Assembly (NCBI GenBank): GCA_002396205.1
Contig: DGXB01000014.1
Location: forward strand, 228 to 23,311
Reading direction: 5' to 3'
Length of the DNA: 23,084 nucleotides
From: Bacteroidales bacterium UBA4243
GTDB taxonomy: Bacteria > Bacteroidota > Bacteroidia > Bacteroidales > F082
This document shows positions 14,144-21,899 of the stretch, one piece after another. The notes beneath the pieces were generated by a model. That model made no database searches. It was not told the DNA's origin and saw only the letters and a list, made by a program, of their open reading frames with translations. Each line of letters opens with the position of its first letter. The first letter of the stretch is position 1. A program made the translations under genes and the position numbers.

Positions 14144-16675
14144 TTAAAGAACCATTATTCTCTTGGTCAGGCGATTACCATTCCAAATGATAGCGACGCA
14201 ATAAGCGCCTTTAGTGCATCCGCTCATGTCAAGGCGGGCTTCATCGCCCATGACATTTCCGCTCAGCACAATTCGGCCCGACAGGTCGCAAACCTCATAG
14301 CCAAAGCCCTGGGCTTGGGGAACGACAAGAACGACCGCCCCCTTTGTGGGATTGGGATAAACCATAATGCCCATTTGATTCTCTTCCACACCTTCCACGA
14401 CACGCATGACAACATGCACCACGAAATCGACATATTGTCCATCACTGGTGGCACGGAGTGTAATGTCGGCTGTGGATTCGCAGTTTTGCAAACGATTCAA
14501 CGCCAAAATCTTGTCACCGAGGGTGGCCGACAGGTCTACTTCATTTGAATTGGAAATCAGGCTGTATTCAATCAGTTCGTCGGGGTCGTCGTCATCGGTG
14601 ACCACACCGTTGAGGTCGATATACACCAACTTGGGGAACTCGGTCATCTCCACATCGGGAACGGGGTTCTGGACATACGGCGGCAGGTCGACGGCAGGAG
14701 CCAAACCTGAAACACTGACTTCCATATCCACATGTTTGCCATTGCTGGTGGCACGAACCACCAAAACCCTGTCGGTGAAGGCATCGGGCGTGATTCGGGT
14801 CACGATGAGCATCCCGTTTCCACCTATCGAGGCGGATACTTCGCTCGGGCTGGTGGGCAGCGAGTATTCCATCATTTCGGGGTCGTTGTCGGGGTCGTCG
14901 AAACAATTGCTGATGTCGAAGCTGAACGACTGCGGGAAATCATCGAACTCAATGGGTGCCAACGGATTGACGACAACGGGCGGCAAATCCTCGGCAATAC
15001 ATTCCACCGTGAAGGAGGTTTGAACCGATTGGCCGTTGCTCTCTGCTTCCAAAGTGATGGTGGCCACGCCGCCTGAGCTTAGCAAACGTTCCACCAACAG
15101 ACTGCGGTTGTCCAAAGTCGTCCCGACAAGTGACGGATTGCTGTTTGCAGCCACGCTGATGACGATGTTCTCGTTCGGGTCGTCGGGATCGTCGAAAGTG
15201 TTGGTCAAATCAATGGTTTGGTTAGCAGGGAAAAACTCAAACACGATGTCGGCGATGGGATTGGTCACCACAGGCGGCAGATTGACGACGCTCTCATATT
15301 CGTCGGCACCCGCACACGGCGTTTCGCTGCGATCTTCACCGTCAATGTCGGTAGTCACGTAATCCAAAGGATTGGCGACCGTGAGACCCTCGGCATCGGC
15401 AATGTGCAAGTCATTGGTACCGACGAACTCAGGCGTGCAAACCGCAGAATGGGTGTCAAAGCCCGAAGCTGCTGCCCAAGCACTTAGGTCGGAATAGTTG
15501 TAGCCATCATAAAGGCCGACATTGCCACCCGCATAGCTGACTCGGTTGTAGTCGCAAAAACGATTGGCCGAAGCATTGTTGAAACGGAACACCAAACCGT
15601 CCGTCTCGTTGACCAGCAGGTTGTTATAGGCGTAAAAATGCTCCCAATCCTTCTGCACAAAGAGGTTGCCGCCCGAACCCGAGCCGCTGATTTTGGCCGT
15701 GTTGTGGGCAAAATAAATGTATTCACTATCGGCGTTGTCGAAGGCATAGCACCAGTTCGACGAAGTGCCGGTTTGCAGGTTGACGATGTTGTTGCGGATG
15801 ATGACAGGCTCAGTGGCCGAACCCGTGCAGGGACGAATTTTCATCACCGTTACGTATTTCGTCGGATGGTTGATGGTCATTACGTTGTTCTCGATGAGGC
15901 AGTCATAACGGCAACGGAACACATCAATGGCATTATAGTCGGTGTGGCTGTCGTTAGTGTTGTCAATCATGTTGCCTGAAAGCGTCACATGGTCGGTGAA
16001 AGTCGCATAAATTGACTTGCTGCATTGGTTGGTGAACGAGCAGTTTTCGACCAAAAGCCCGTCGTTGTATTGCGTCATGTCGCTGCCTTGATAATACAAG
16101 CCGATGAAGCCGTTGACGAACTCGCAGCCAACAAACTCATTTTCGGTGTCCATCCATCCGCCCGAAATCCTGTAAACCAAGTTCTTGTTGTTGTCGGTGT
16201 TGCTGGCGTCAGACACACAGCCGACAAACCTCACGTTCTCAAAGCGGTCGTTGGTGAGGCCACCACGCAGCGTCACCACGATGGCGGTGTTTTCCGAAGT
16301 GGAAGCCAAGGTCATGTTCTCGAAGGTCACGTAATCGGGACCGTCGAGCGTGAGGGTGCTGTTGTTGGTGTAGCCTGCATTGCTGGTCACGACGACCTGC
16401 TGGTTGTCGGCACCCATGCCACGGAAAACGACGCGGTTGGTCGCATTCGTGCCGTTGATGCTGTTGAGGGTGACAAACTCTTCATAAGCGCCAGGAGCCA
16501 CCTCAAAAACGACTTGCCCTGACACGCCAGCCGCGAGTGCAGAGGCGGCTTCACTAAATGAAACGAAATCTGGATTTTGCGACGCGTCGCCGCTGATGGT
16601 GTAAGTGCCTGAAAGTTGGGCGCGCAAGCTGGTGAAAGCCATTGATAGCGCCAACAAAAAAACTATACGTTTCAT
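14144..16675 (-). CDS. Secreted beta-helix protein with Ig/cadherin-like repeats and T9SS sorting tail
   Basis: With the ATG at 16675 the protein has 843 residues; an upstream in-frame TTG at 16684 is less likely. After the signal peptide (MKRIVFLLALSMAFTSLRAQ) comes a right-handed parallel beta-helix-like region, about 22-460, with short repeated turns such as VTFENMTLAS, ENVRFVGCVSD, VENCSFTN and IENNVMTI. Three modules follow, each starting near PPVVxNPI/PPYVQNPV and carrying DDPD acidic loops (about 466-562, 563-661, 662-755). The end (765-843) has the T9SS type A pattern MGIMVYPNPTKG, YEVCDLSGRIVLSG and GAYCVAIIWNGNRLTKRIMV. Its start is 11 nt from the stop of the DUF4465 gene, so both belong to the riboswitch 3 operon. 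Beta-helices often bind or cut polysaccharide; no catalytic motif was recognised. Confidence 0.87.
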   Translation of the reverse strand: MKRIVFLLALSMAFTSLRAQLSGTYTISGDASQNPDFVSFSEAASALAAGVSGQVVFEVAPGAYEEFVTLNSINGTNATNRVVFRGMGADNQQVVVTSNAGYTNNSTLTLDGPDYVTFENMTLASTSENTAIVVTLRGGLTNDRFENVRFVGCVSDASNTDNNKNLVYRISGGWMDTENEFVGCEFVNGFIGLYYQGSDMTQYNDGLLVENCSFTNQCSKSIYATFTDHVTLSGNMIDNTNDSHTDYNAIDVFRCRYDCLIENNVMTINHPTKYVTVMKIRPCTGSATEPVIIRNNIVNLQTGTSSNWCYAFDNADSEYIYFAHNTAKISGSGSGGNLFVQKDWEHFYAYNNLLVNETDGLVFRFNNASANRFCDYNRVSYAGGNVGLYDGYNYSDLSAWAAASGFDTHSAVCTPEFVGTNDLHIADAEGLTVANPLDYVTTDIDGEDRSETPCAGADEYESVVNLPPVVTNPIADIVFEFFPANQTIDLTNTFDDPDDPNENIVISVAANSNPSLVGTTLDNRSLLVERLLSSGGVATITLEAESNGQSVQTSFTVECIAEDLPPVVVNPLAPIEFDDFPQSFSFDISNCFDDPDNDPEMMEYSLPTSPSEVSASIGGNGMLIVTRITPDAFTDRVLVVRATSNGKHVDMEVSVSGLAPAVDLPPYVQNPVPDVEMTEFPKLVYIDLNGVVTDDDDPDELIEYSLISNSNEVDLSATLGDKILALNRLQNCESTADITLRATSDGQYVDFVVHVVMRVVEGVEENQMGIMVYPNPTKGAVVLVVPQAQGFGYEVCDLSGRIVLSGNVMGDEARLDMSGCTKGAYCVAIIWNGNRLTKRIMVL

Positions 16676-16686
16676 TATTACCAATA

Positions 16687-18240
16687 TTATTGTACAACCA
16701 CTTTCTGAATCACACGGAATCCTCCACTACTCAAAGCGACAAAATAGACGCCTTGATGACAAAAGCTCAAATCGATTTGAGCCGATCCGTTTTGTGCCTG
16801 GCCGTTCAACAGGCATTGTCCTATGAGGTTATAAACCTCATAATCAAAGATTTGTCTCTCATCTAGATGAATTGTAATCATCCCATTGGTCGGATTGGGG
16901 AAGACCATCAGGGACATGCTGCTTTCTTCCACACCCTCCACTTGGTTCATAATCACATGAATGTTGAAATCCACATATTGCCCGTCGCTGGTGGCACGCA
17001 TAGCAATGTCGGCCTCGGCCTGTCCTTCCGTCATGCGCTCAAGCATCAGGGTCCTACCGCTCATCGTGGCTGAAAGATCCTCTTCGTTGGAGTTGGACAG
17101 CATGGAGTATTCAATCAATTCGTCGGGATCATCGGGATCGGTGGCGACACCGTTGAGGTCGATATACACGATCTTTGGGAACTCATCCATCACCACATCT
17201 GGAACTGGGTTGGCGATATATGGCGGCTCGTCGACAACGGCATTAAGGATGACATGCACATTGAAGCTGACCGACTGTCCGTCGCTGGTGGCGCGCATGG
17301 TGAGGTCAGCAGTAGCTTGGTTGGCGTTTTGACGCGTCATAACCAGGATCTTGCCGCTCATCGTGGCCGTCAAGGCAGAGGGATTCGAGTTGCTGACGAT
17401 GCTGTAGACGATGTTCTCGTCCGGATCGTCGGGGTCGGTGGCCACGCCGTTGAGGTTGACTTGTTGCGTCTGTGGGTACTCGTTAAAGACGACGTCCGAA
17501 ACGGGGTTGGCAATATATGGCGGAAGGTCGGGAGCAGCGCCACCACCATTGAAGTTATCCATGCAGAAATAAGCCGGTGTAATCATATTGTAGCCACTGC
17601 CTCTTGATGAAGAAAGACTAAAGGAAATGGTGGCCACATTACCCAAGGGGCTGAGATCGAACCACTCCCAAGTATTAAGGACATAGTCTTCCTCATTGTT
17701 GGCAAAGCGATAGTCGGCGAGATAGAAATCCAATGTACCCACAGTTTGTCCACTGGCATTCTTTCCTGTGGCTGTCACCTTAAACCAGTCAGGGTCGTTG
17801 CCTGTAGAGCCTCCGTAAGGCGGCTCGCCATACCCGCCTTGAAGAATGTCTTGATAAGTCCACAAATTGTTGGTGACATAGCAGCCTGTGACGGTATGTA
17901 ACTGTCCATCAGCGGCATAGACATCCGTCTGCACGCCCATGGTAAATGCCACGGCATATTGGGTAGAGCCATCATAGCCACAGCCTGCAGCCGCGGTATA
18001 CTGGGCATTAAGACCCGTTTGGCTCAAATCCGTGCGATTGGAGGCCGTGAAACCGCCCCAGTAGCCGTTTTGTGTATTATTGGTGAAGAGCCAACCTCCG
18101 CTGGACATTTCATTGGATCCAATAGGTGGTTGCCAAATACCGTTACTGCCGAGTTGAACATCTTCGAAAGTAGCCGGTTCTTGCGCCATGACAAACGCAG
18201 CCATGACAAGTGCGAGGAATAATAGTAAAATCTTGCGCAT
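16687..18240 (-). CDS. DUF4465-type secreted protein with T9SS sorting tail (candidate B12-binding surface protein)
   Basis: With the ATG at 18240 (MRKILLLFLALVMAAFVMAQ, a signal peptide) the protein has 517 residues; 20 further codons upstream lack such a signal. Residues about 22-232 match what I know of DUF4465: TFEDVQLG, GYWGGFTASNRTD, NAQYTAAAGCGYDGSTQYAV, LDFYLADYRF, WEWFDLSPLGNV and NMITPAYFCMDN. Two repeats follow (about 239-336 and 337-430), each starting PPYIANPV, then the T9SS type A tail with LMVFPNPTNG and YEVYNLIGQCLLNG (440-517). There is no lipobox Cys, so it is not a lipoprotein. From memory, DUF4465 genes recur in B12-riboswitch loci of Bacteroides near BtuB/BtuG; cobalamin binding here is inference. 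First gene after riboswitch 3. Confidence 0.85.
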   Translation of the reverse strand: MRKILLLFLALVMAAFVMAQEPATFEDVQLGSNGIWQPPIGSNEMSSGGWLFTNNTQNGYWGGFTASNRTDLSQTGLNAQYTAAAGCGYDGSTQYAVAFTMGVQTDVYAADGQLHTVTGCYVTNNLWTYQDILQGGYGEPPYGGSTGNDPDWFKVTATGKNASGQTVGTLDFYLADYRFANNEEDYVLNTWEWFDLSPLGNVATISFSLSSSRGSGYNMITPAYFCMDNFNGGGAAPDLPPYIANPVSDVVFNEYPQTQQVNLNGVATDPDDPDENIVYSIVSNSNPSALTATMSGKILVMTRQNANQATADLTMRATSDGQSVSFNVHVILNAVVDEPPYIANPVPDVVMDEFPKIVYIDLNGVATDPDDPDELIEYSMLSNSNEEDLSATMSGRTLMLERMTEGQAEADIAMRATSDGQYVDFNIHVIMNQVEGVEESSMSLMVFPNPTNGMITIHLDERQIFDYEVYNLIGQCLLNGQAQNGSAQIDLSFCHQGVYFVALSSGGFRVIQKVVVQ

Positions 18241-18353
18241 AATAATGGTTATTACACATGAAACAAATACTGCAAGACCATTCGCAAGAAGCCATGCCAA
18301 TTGCCGCGCTTAGCGTCGCCCTTGTTCCCGAAGGCTTGCAATGAATTACCCTG

Positions 18354-18493
18354 TTTGGCAGGTCTTCTGACTCGTCTGAGCCTGTCGCCTTCCCATGCGG
18401 ATGAGCCACACAGTGGCTTGATTATGACAGACCTTACGCAGACTTACAGCAGCGGGCACTGTTGCCGATTTGCACGGCATTCCCTTAACCAAA
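18354..18493 (-). promoter_or_regulatory. Cobalamin (B12) riboswitch 3
   Basis: Read on the minus strand, the 5' P1 strand TTTGG (18489-18493) is followed by TTAAGGGAATGCCG, the P3 partner CGGCA, GCCCGCTGCTGTAAG, GCCACTGTGTGGC and GGGAAGGCGACAGGC. The B12 box AGTCAGAAGACCTGCC lies at 18357-18372, and CCAAA (18354-18358) closes P1. It is a complete, well-conserved aptamer. About 113 nt separate it from the ATG at 18240. That leader contains TGCAAGCC, which can pair with the later GGCTTCTTGC, a possible expression platform, but no clear terminator with a T run. Confidence 0.93.
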
Positions 18494-18500
18494 GCGACGG

Positions 18501-18533
18501 CAAAGATACGATTTTTCTTGACACGATAGCCAA
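18501..18533 (-). promoter_or_regulatory. Promoter of the riboswitch 3 operon
   Basis: On the minus strand TATCTTTG (18501-18508) matches TAnnTTTG and a TTG (18531-18533) lies 22 nt upstream. It sits directly against the rnpB terminator. Confidence 0.7.
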
Positions 18534-18569
18534 GAAAAACAAAGAGGTCCCGAAAGGCATCGGAACCTC
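18531..18569 (-). terminator. Rho-independent terminator of rnpB
   Basis: The hairpin 18544-18569 (GAGGT-CCGA pairing with TCGG-GACCTC) is followed on the minus strand by the T-rich TTTGTTTTTCTT. It begins 13 nt past the P1 end of RNase P RNA. Confidence 0.8.
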
Positions 18570-18581
18570 CTGTAAAGCAAC

Positions 18582-18947
18582 GACCCAGGCGAATAAGCGG
18601 GATTCTGTTCCCCTTGCGGGGCGACTGTCATTTCTCTAGGCCTGCGGTCGCCCGCAGGCTCAAGCGCCCTACCCTGAGACGACGGACGAGCAGCCCTCTC
18701 GAAGCCCGAAGGCCTCAGTGTCTCTATACTTGGACTTGCAGCCCATAAGGTTTACCCCAGCGGAATGTCGCCACCCGCCGCGTGAGCTCTTACCTCGCGT
18801 TTTCACCCTTACCCTTTCGGGCGGTATGTTTTCTGTGGCACTGTCTGTTACACTCGCGTGTACCTTCCTGTTAAGAAGTATGGTGCTCTGTGCTGTCCCG
18901 ACTTTCCTCGCGCCGGCTTTCCCGACCCGCGACAGTCTGCCTGAATC
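18582..18947 (-). ncRNA. rnpB: RNase P RNA (type A)
   Basis: The minus strand reads as bacterial RNase P RNA of about 366 nt. P1 closes with GATTCAGGC (18939-18947) and GCCTGGGTC (18582-18590). The 5' P4 strand is the conserved GAGGAAAGTC and its 3' partner lies at ACAGAATCCCGC. The P12-like stem carries GAGGTAAGAGCTCACG. L15 shows GGGGTAAACC, the GGU that binds the tRNA CCA end. The segment CTGAGGCCTTCGGGCTTCGA is also typical. RNase P RNA is the catalytic part of the enzyme that removes tRNA 5' leaders. It has its own promoter and terminator. Exact ends are inferred from P1. Confidence 0.92.
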
Positions 18948-18953
18948 GCGGTG

Positions 18954-18982
18954 CAAAATTACAAAGAAACCGAAAAGGCCAA
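18954..18982 (-). promoter_or_regulatory. rnpB promoter
   Basis: On the minus strand TAATTTTG (18954-18961) fits TAnnTTTG and lies 6 nt before the P1 start of rnpB. A TTG at 18980-18982, 18 nt upstream, may serve as the -33 box. It is divergent from, and close to, the promoter at 19004-19011. Confidence 0.7.
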
Positions 18983-19003
18983 GCGAAATCGGAGATTTTT
19001 TTC

Positions 19004-19011
19004 TATTTTTG
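19004..19011 (+). promoter_or_regulatory. Promoter -7 element of the VWA-like gene
   Basis: TATTTTTG matches TAnnTTTG and lies 20 nt before the ATG at 19032, leaving a very short leader. The upstream region is shared with the divergent rnpB promoter. Confidence 0.65.
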
Positions 19012-19031
19012 CACCTCTTTATAACAATAAG

Positions 19032-21104
19032 ATGCCCATCGGAATCCCAATATGGATGATAGTTGTTGCGCTGCTGGCTGGTCTGGCAGCGGCCACTTTG
19101 TTGTATTTCCGAAACAAGAAACAACACTATGGCAAGGCGTTGAATGTCATATTGTTCGCACTTCGGACATTGATAGTCGGCTTGGTGGTCTTGCTGCTTT
19201 TCAACCCGCTGATTCGGCAGAAATTCAGCTCCGTGGAAACGCCAACAATCATCTTGGCGCACGACAATTCGGCTTCGGTTGCCTTGTGCAAGGATTCCGT
19301 TTTCTACAAAAACGATTATCTGACGCAGTTTGAGCAGTTTAGGGGCCAACTGAACGCTGATTTTCAAGTCGATGAATACCTTTTTGGCGAAGATGTGCGC
19401 GATTTTGAAAACCTCGATTTCTCCGACCAGCTGACAGACATGTCGTCGCTCGTAAAGACTTTGGACAGAAGATATTACAAGCGCAATGTGGGTGCGGTGC
19501 TGCTCTTTTCGGATGGCATCTACAACCGTGGCTTCGAGCCGGAATTGGTGGCCGAGAATTTCCCATTCCCCATCCACACGGTCGTTTTGGGCGACACGGT
19601 GGCCTATCCCGACCTCGCCATCCGCAACGTGCATTATAATAAGGTGGTGTCACTTGGCGCAACGTTCCCTGTCCGTGTGACCGTGGCCGCCCGCGATTTG
19701 GCAGGTCGCAAGGCGCAACTGACGCTCTCGTCGGGCGGTCGGGTGCTTGAGAAGCGCGACATCGAGATTCCCTCCAACCGTTTCTCAAAGGAAATCGACT
19801 TCATGCTCGATGCCACCAAGCAAGGCGTGCTGCCCATTGACATCGAAGTGAACGGCATCAGCGAGGAAGAGCAACTGCTGAATAACGTGCGCCATATCTT
19901 CGTCGAGGTGCTCGACCAGAAATACAAACTGCTGTGTGTGGCCAATTCGCCGCATCCCGACTTGGGCGCTTTGCGCAGCGTGCTCAACGACAACTACGAG
20001 GTGGATTTCTGCTTCGGTAAGGATGTGTTGCCCGAGTTTGAAGACTACGATTTGGTCATCCTGCATCAGGTGCCCTCTGCACGGACGGACTTTGAGACGT
20101 TGCGGAAACAATTGGAGAAAAACGTGAAGATGCCCGTGTTGTTCATTGTCGGCAACGACACCGACCGCGATATGCTCAACAAGTTGCAGCGCGTGTTTGA
20201 ACTTCATTCTGGCGCGACCAACACCTTGATGGACGTGAAAGCCCACCAAAACACTGCTTTCGCGACTTTCACCTTTGATAGCAAGGCCGAACAACTCATT
20301 GCAAAATATCCGCCTTTGGCCTTGCCCCATCTGGAAATCAACACGTTGAAGTCGCACGATGATCTGCTTCTGCAAGAGGTGATGGGTATCAAGTCGGGAC
20401 TGCCGCTGCTGAGTTTCGCCAATGACGGGCGCAAGATGGCTTTCCTCTTTGGCACCAATATCTGGCGCTGGCGTTTGTTTGAGTATTACCAGAACAAGAA
20501 CCACGATGTCTTTGATGAAATGTTCTCCAAGTCGCTGAAATACTTGTTGTTATCGGCTAATGATGGTTCAGCGATTTACGCGAAGGAGACCTATTACAGC
20601 AACGAGCCTGTCGTCATCACCGCCGAGTTGCGCAACCCCAACAACGAACTCGTGACCGACCCCGACCTGACCATCCAAATCGTGAACAAACTGACAGGCG
20701 AGACTTACGACTATACCTTCTCGAAGCGCGACCACGACTATCAGCTGAATGCAGGCCTGCTGCCCGAGGGACTTTATTCCTATAAGGTGGAGGCACAGAT
20801 GGGCGAGCGCAAAATCAGCGTCAACGGCACCTTCAGTGTGGTGTCTATCGGCATTGAGGAACAACAACTTACCGCCGATGTTGAACGGATGCGCACCCTC
20901 GCCCGCCTGACCAACGGCAAGTGCTATACTGCACGTGAGTTGCAACAACTTTTTGCCGACTTGCACAATGATTCGCGTATCACCACCGTTGAACACCATG
21001 AGAGCCGCTTCGAGGACCTGATTCACTCCAAGTGGATTTTCTTCGTCCTCATCGGCATGGCCGCGATAGAGTGGCTGCTGCGGAAGATGTTCGGCTCGTA
21101 TTAA
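19032..21104 (+). CDS. Membrane-anchored VWA-like protein
   Basis: The ATG at 19032 (MPIGIPIWMIVVALLAG) gives 690 residues. In-frame codons back to 18951 overlap the promoter and are rejected. Two N-terminal membrane helices (about 6-25 and 37-58) come first, then a VWA-like domain with a DxSxS metal site (DNSAS, residues 78-82) and a second typical segment LLFSDGIYNRG. Later come beta-rich regions, a glutamine-amidotransferase-like stretch (YDLVILHQVPS, MPVLFIVGNDTDRD), and a C-terminal helix (WIFFVLIGMAAIEWLL). This layout is common in Bacteroidota membrane proteins related to the BatA/BatB group and to DUF-only VWA proteins. The role is unknown. slyD-like follows 36 bp later and may be co-transcribed. 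Confidence 0.82.
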   Translation: MPIGIPIWMIVVALLAGLAAATLLYFRNKKQHYGKALNVILFALRTLIVGLVVLLLFNPLIRQKFSSVETPTIILAHDNSASVALCKDSVFYKNDYLTQFEQFRGQLNADFQVDEYLFGEDVRDFENLDFSDQLTDMSSLVKTLDRRYYKRNVGAVLLFSDGIYNRGFEPELVAENFPFPIHTVVLGDTVAYPDLAIRNVHYNKVVSLGATFPVRVTVAARDLAGRKAQLTLSSGGRVLEKRDIEIPSNRFSKEIDFMLDATKQGVLPIDIEVNGISEEEQLLNNVRHIFVEVLDQKYKLLCVANSPHPDLGALRSVLNDNYEVDFCFGKDVLPEFEDYDLVILHQVPSARTDFETLRKQLEKNVKMPVLFIVGNDTDRDMLNKLQRVFELHSGATNTLMDVKAHQNTAFATFTFDSKAEQLIAKYPPLALPHLEINTLKSHDDLLLQEVMGIKSGLPLLSFANDGRKMAFLFGTNIWRWRLFEYYQNKNHDVFDEMFSKSLKYLLLSANDGSAIYAKETYYSNEPVVITAELRNPNNELVTDPDLTIQIVNKLTGETYDYTFSKRDHDYQLNAGLLPEGLYSYKVEAQMGERKISVNGTFSVVSIGIEEQQLTADVERMRTLARLTNGKCYTARELQQLFADLHNDSRITTVEHHESRFEDLIHSKWIFFVLIGMAAIEWLLRKMFGSY

Positions 21105-21140
21105 ATCTTTGAATTTTAAATCTTTAAATACAATCACTTT

Positions 21141-21680
21141 ATGAAAATCCAAGATCAAGCCGTCGTCACGATGACCTACGTCCTGCGTGAGAACGACGAA
21201 AACGGTCCCATCCTTCAGGAGACCACGAAAGAGAATCCTTTTGTCGCCATTTTCGGCATGCACCAACTGTTGCCCAAGTTCGAGGAGAACCTGATGGGCA
21301 AGGAGCCTGGCGACCATTACGCTTTCCACCTGACCCCCGAAGAGGGCTACGGCGAGCGCGATGAGAAATACGTCATGGACCTCGACAAGAACATGTTCAT
21401 GCAAAACGGCGTGCTGGTCGACCTTGTGAAGGTCGGCGCCCAGCTGATGATGCAGACCTCCGACGGTCGCCCGATTGCCGGCATCGTCCGTGAGATTGGC
21501 GACAACCACGTGAAGATGGACTTCAACCACGACATGGCGGGCAAGCACCTCCATTTCTCAGGTGAGATCCTCGACGTGCGCGAGTCGACCGACGAAGACT
21601 TCAACCCTGGTGGTTGCGCTGGTTGCGGCGGCGACTGCGGCGAAGGCGGCTGCGAAGGTTGCGGCGGTGGCTGCAATTGA
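21141..21680 (+). CDS. slyD: SlyD-like FKBP-type peptidyl-prolyl isomerase with Cys-rich metal-binding tail
   Basis: The protein has 179 residues with no signal peptide. FKBP features appear in SlyD order: VTMTYVLRENDENG, FGMHQLLPKFEENLMG and YAFHLTPEEGYGERDE, then the inserted chaperone (IF) domain, returning at MAGKHLHFSGEILDVRE. The tail (about 153-179) is Gly and Cys rich (GGCAGCGGDCGEGGCEGCGG), like the metal-binding tail of E. coli SlyD, which carries Ni to hydrogenase; whether it does so here is unknown. Two similar AATCTTT(G/A)AAT phrases lie between the upstream stop and the ATG, but no full TAnnTTTG, so read-through from the VWA-like gene is likely. Confidence 0.9.
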   Translation: MKIQDQAVVTMTYVLRENDENGPILQETTKENPFVAIFGMHQLLPKFEENLMGKEPGDHYAFHLTPEEGYGERDEKYVMDLDKNMFMQNGVLVDLVKVGAQLMMQTSDGRPIAGIVREIGDNHVKMDFNHDMAGKHLHFSGEILDVRESTDEDFNPGGCAGCGGDCGEGGCEGCGGGCN

Positions 21681-21685
21681 TTTTT

Positions 21686-21740
21686 GATAAAACTCTGGGG
21701 AAAAATCATGGATTTTGTGATTTTTCCCAAGAGTTTTATC
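21686..21740. repeat. Near-perfect 23-bp inverted repeat after slyD
   Basis: GATAAAACTCT (21686-21696) pairs with AGAGTTTTATC (21730-21740), and GGGAAAAATCA (21698-21708) with TGATTTTTCCC (21718-21728). One mismatch (21697 with 21729) and a 9-nt loop complete it. It probably acts as the slyD terminator, although no T run follows. It could also be a small palindromic element. Confidence 0.75.
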
Positions 21741-21784
21741 AGAATCTTATATCGACGTAGTGTTGTGCTATGTCAATATACATT

Positions 21785-21832
21785 TTATTCCCTCATCCCC
21801 GCCAGCTGCTGCTCAATCACGGCAATCTTGGC
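21785..21832 (-). pseudogene. Detached second copy of the valS 3' end
   Basis: The minus strand reads in frame AKIAVIEQQLAGMRE and a stop. The true valS at 22527-23084 ends AKIAVIEQQLSGLRG and a stop. At DNA level 21792-21832 matches 22534-22574 at 37 of 41 positions, and weaker similarity runs on past the stop to 21781/22520. Similarity ends abruptly at 21832. The differences keep the frame and are conservative, so this looks like the end of another valS allele rather than a decayed copy of the neighbour. It has no start and is not a gene. Confidence 0.85.
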
Positions 21833-21857
21833 TTATTTTCGGAAAGGCGAAGAAAGT

Positions 21858-21876
21858 TATTCACAAATTGTGAATA
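21858..21876. promoter_or_regulatory. 19-bp palindromic operator of the toxin-antitoxin operon
   Basis: TATTCACAA, a central A (21867), and TTGTGAATA form a perfect 19-bp palindrome. It covers the -33 box (TTG at 21868-21870), where a bound antitoxin or complex would block RNA polymerase. Confidence 0.65.
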
Positions 21877-21899
21877 TCCAAAAACTTTTTCTATCTTTG
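21868..21899 (+). promoter_or_regulatory. Toxin-antitoxin promoter
   Basis: TTG (21868-21870), 21 nt, then TATCTTTG (21892-21899) fits the Bacteroidota promoter pattern. The leader to the ATG at 21920 is about 14 nt. Confidence 0.75.

Noticed and set aside
18301..18639. A plus-strand open frame of 112 codons over riboswitch 3
   Set aside because: It covers the aptamer, the promoter and the rnpB terminator on the opposite strand and has no protein features.
18669..19634. A 321-codon minus-strand frame crossing rnpB and the VWA-like gene
   Set aside because: It runs through RNase P RNA and two promoters. The RNA and the plus-strand gene explain this stretch.
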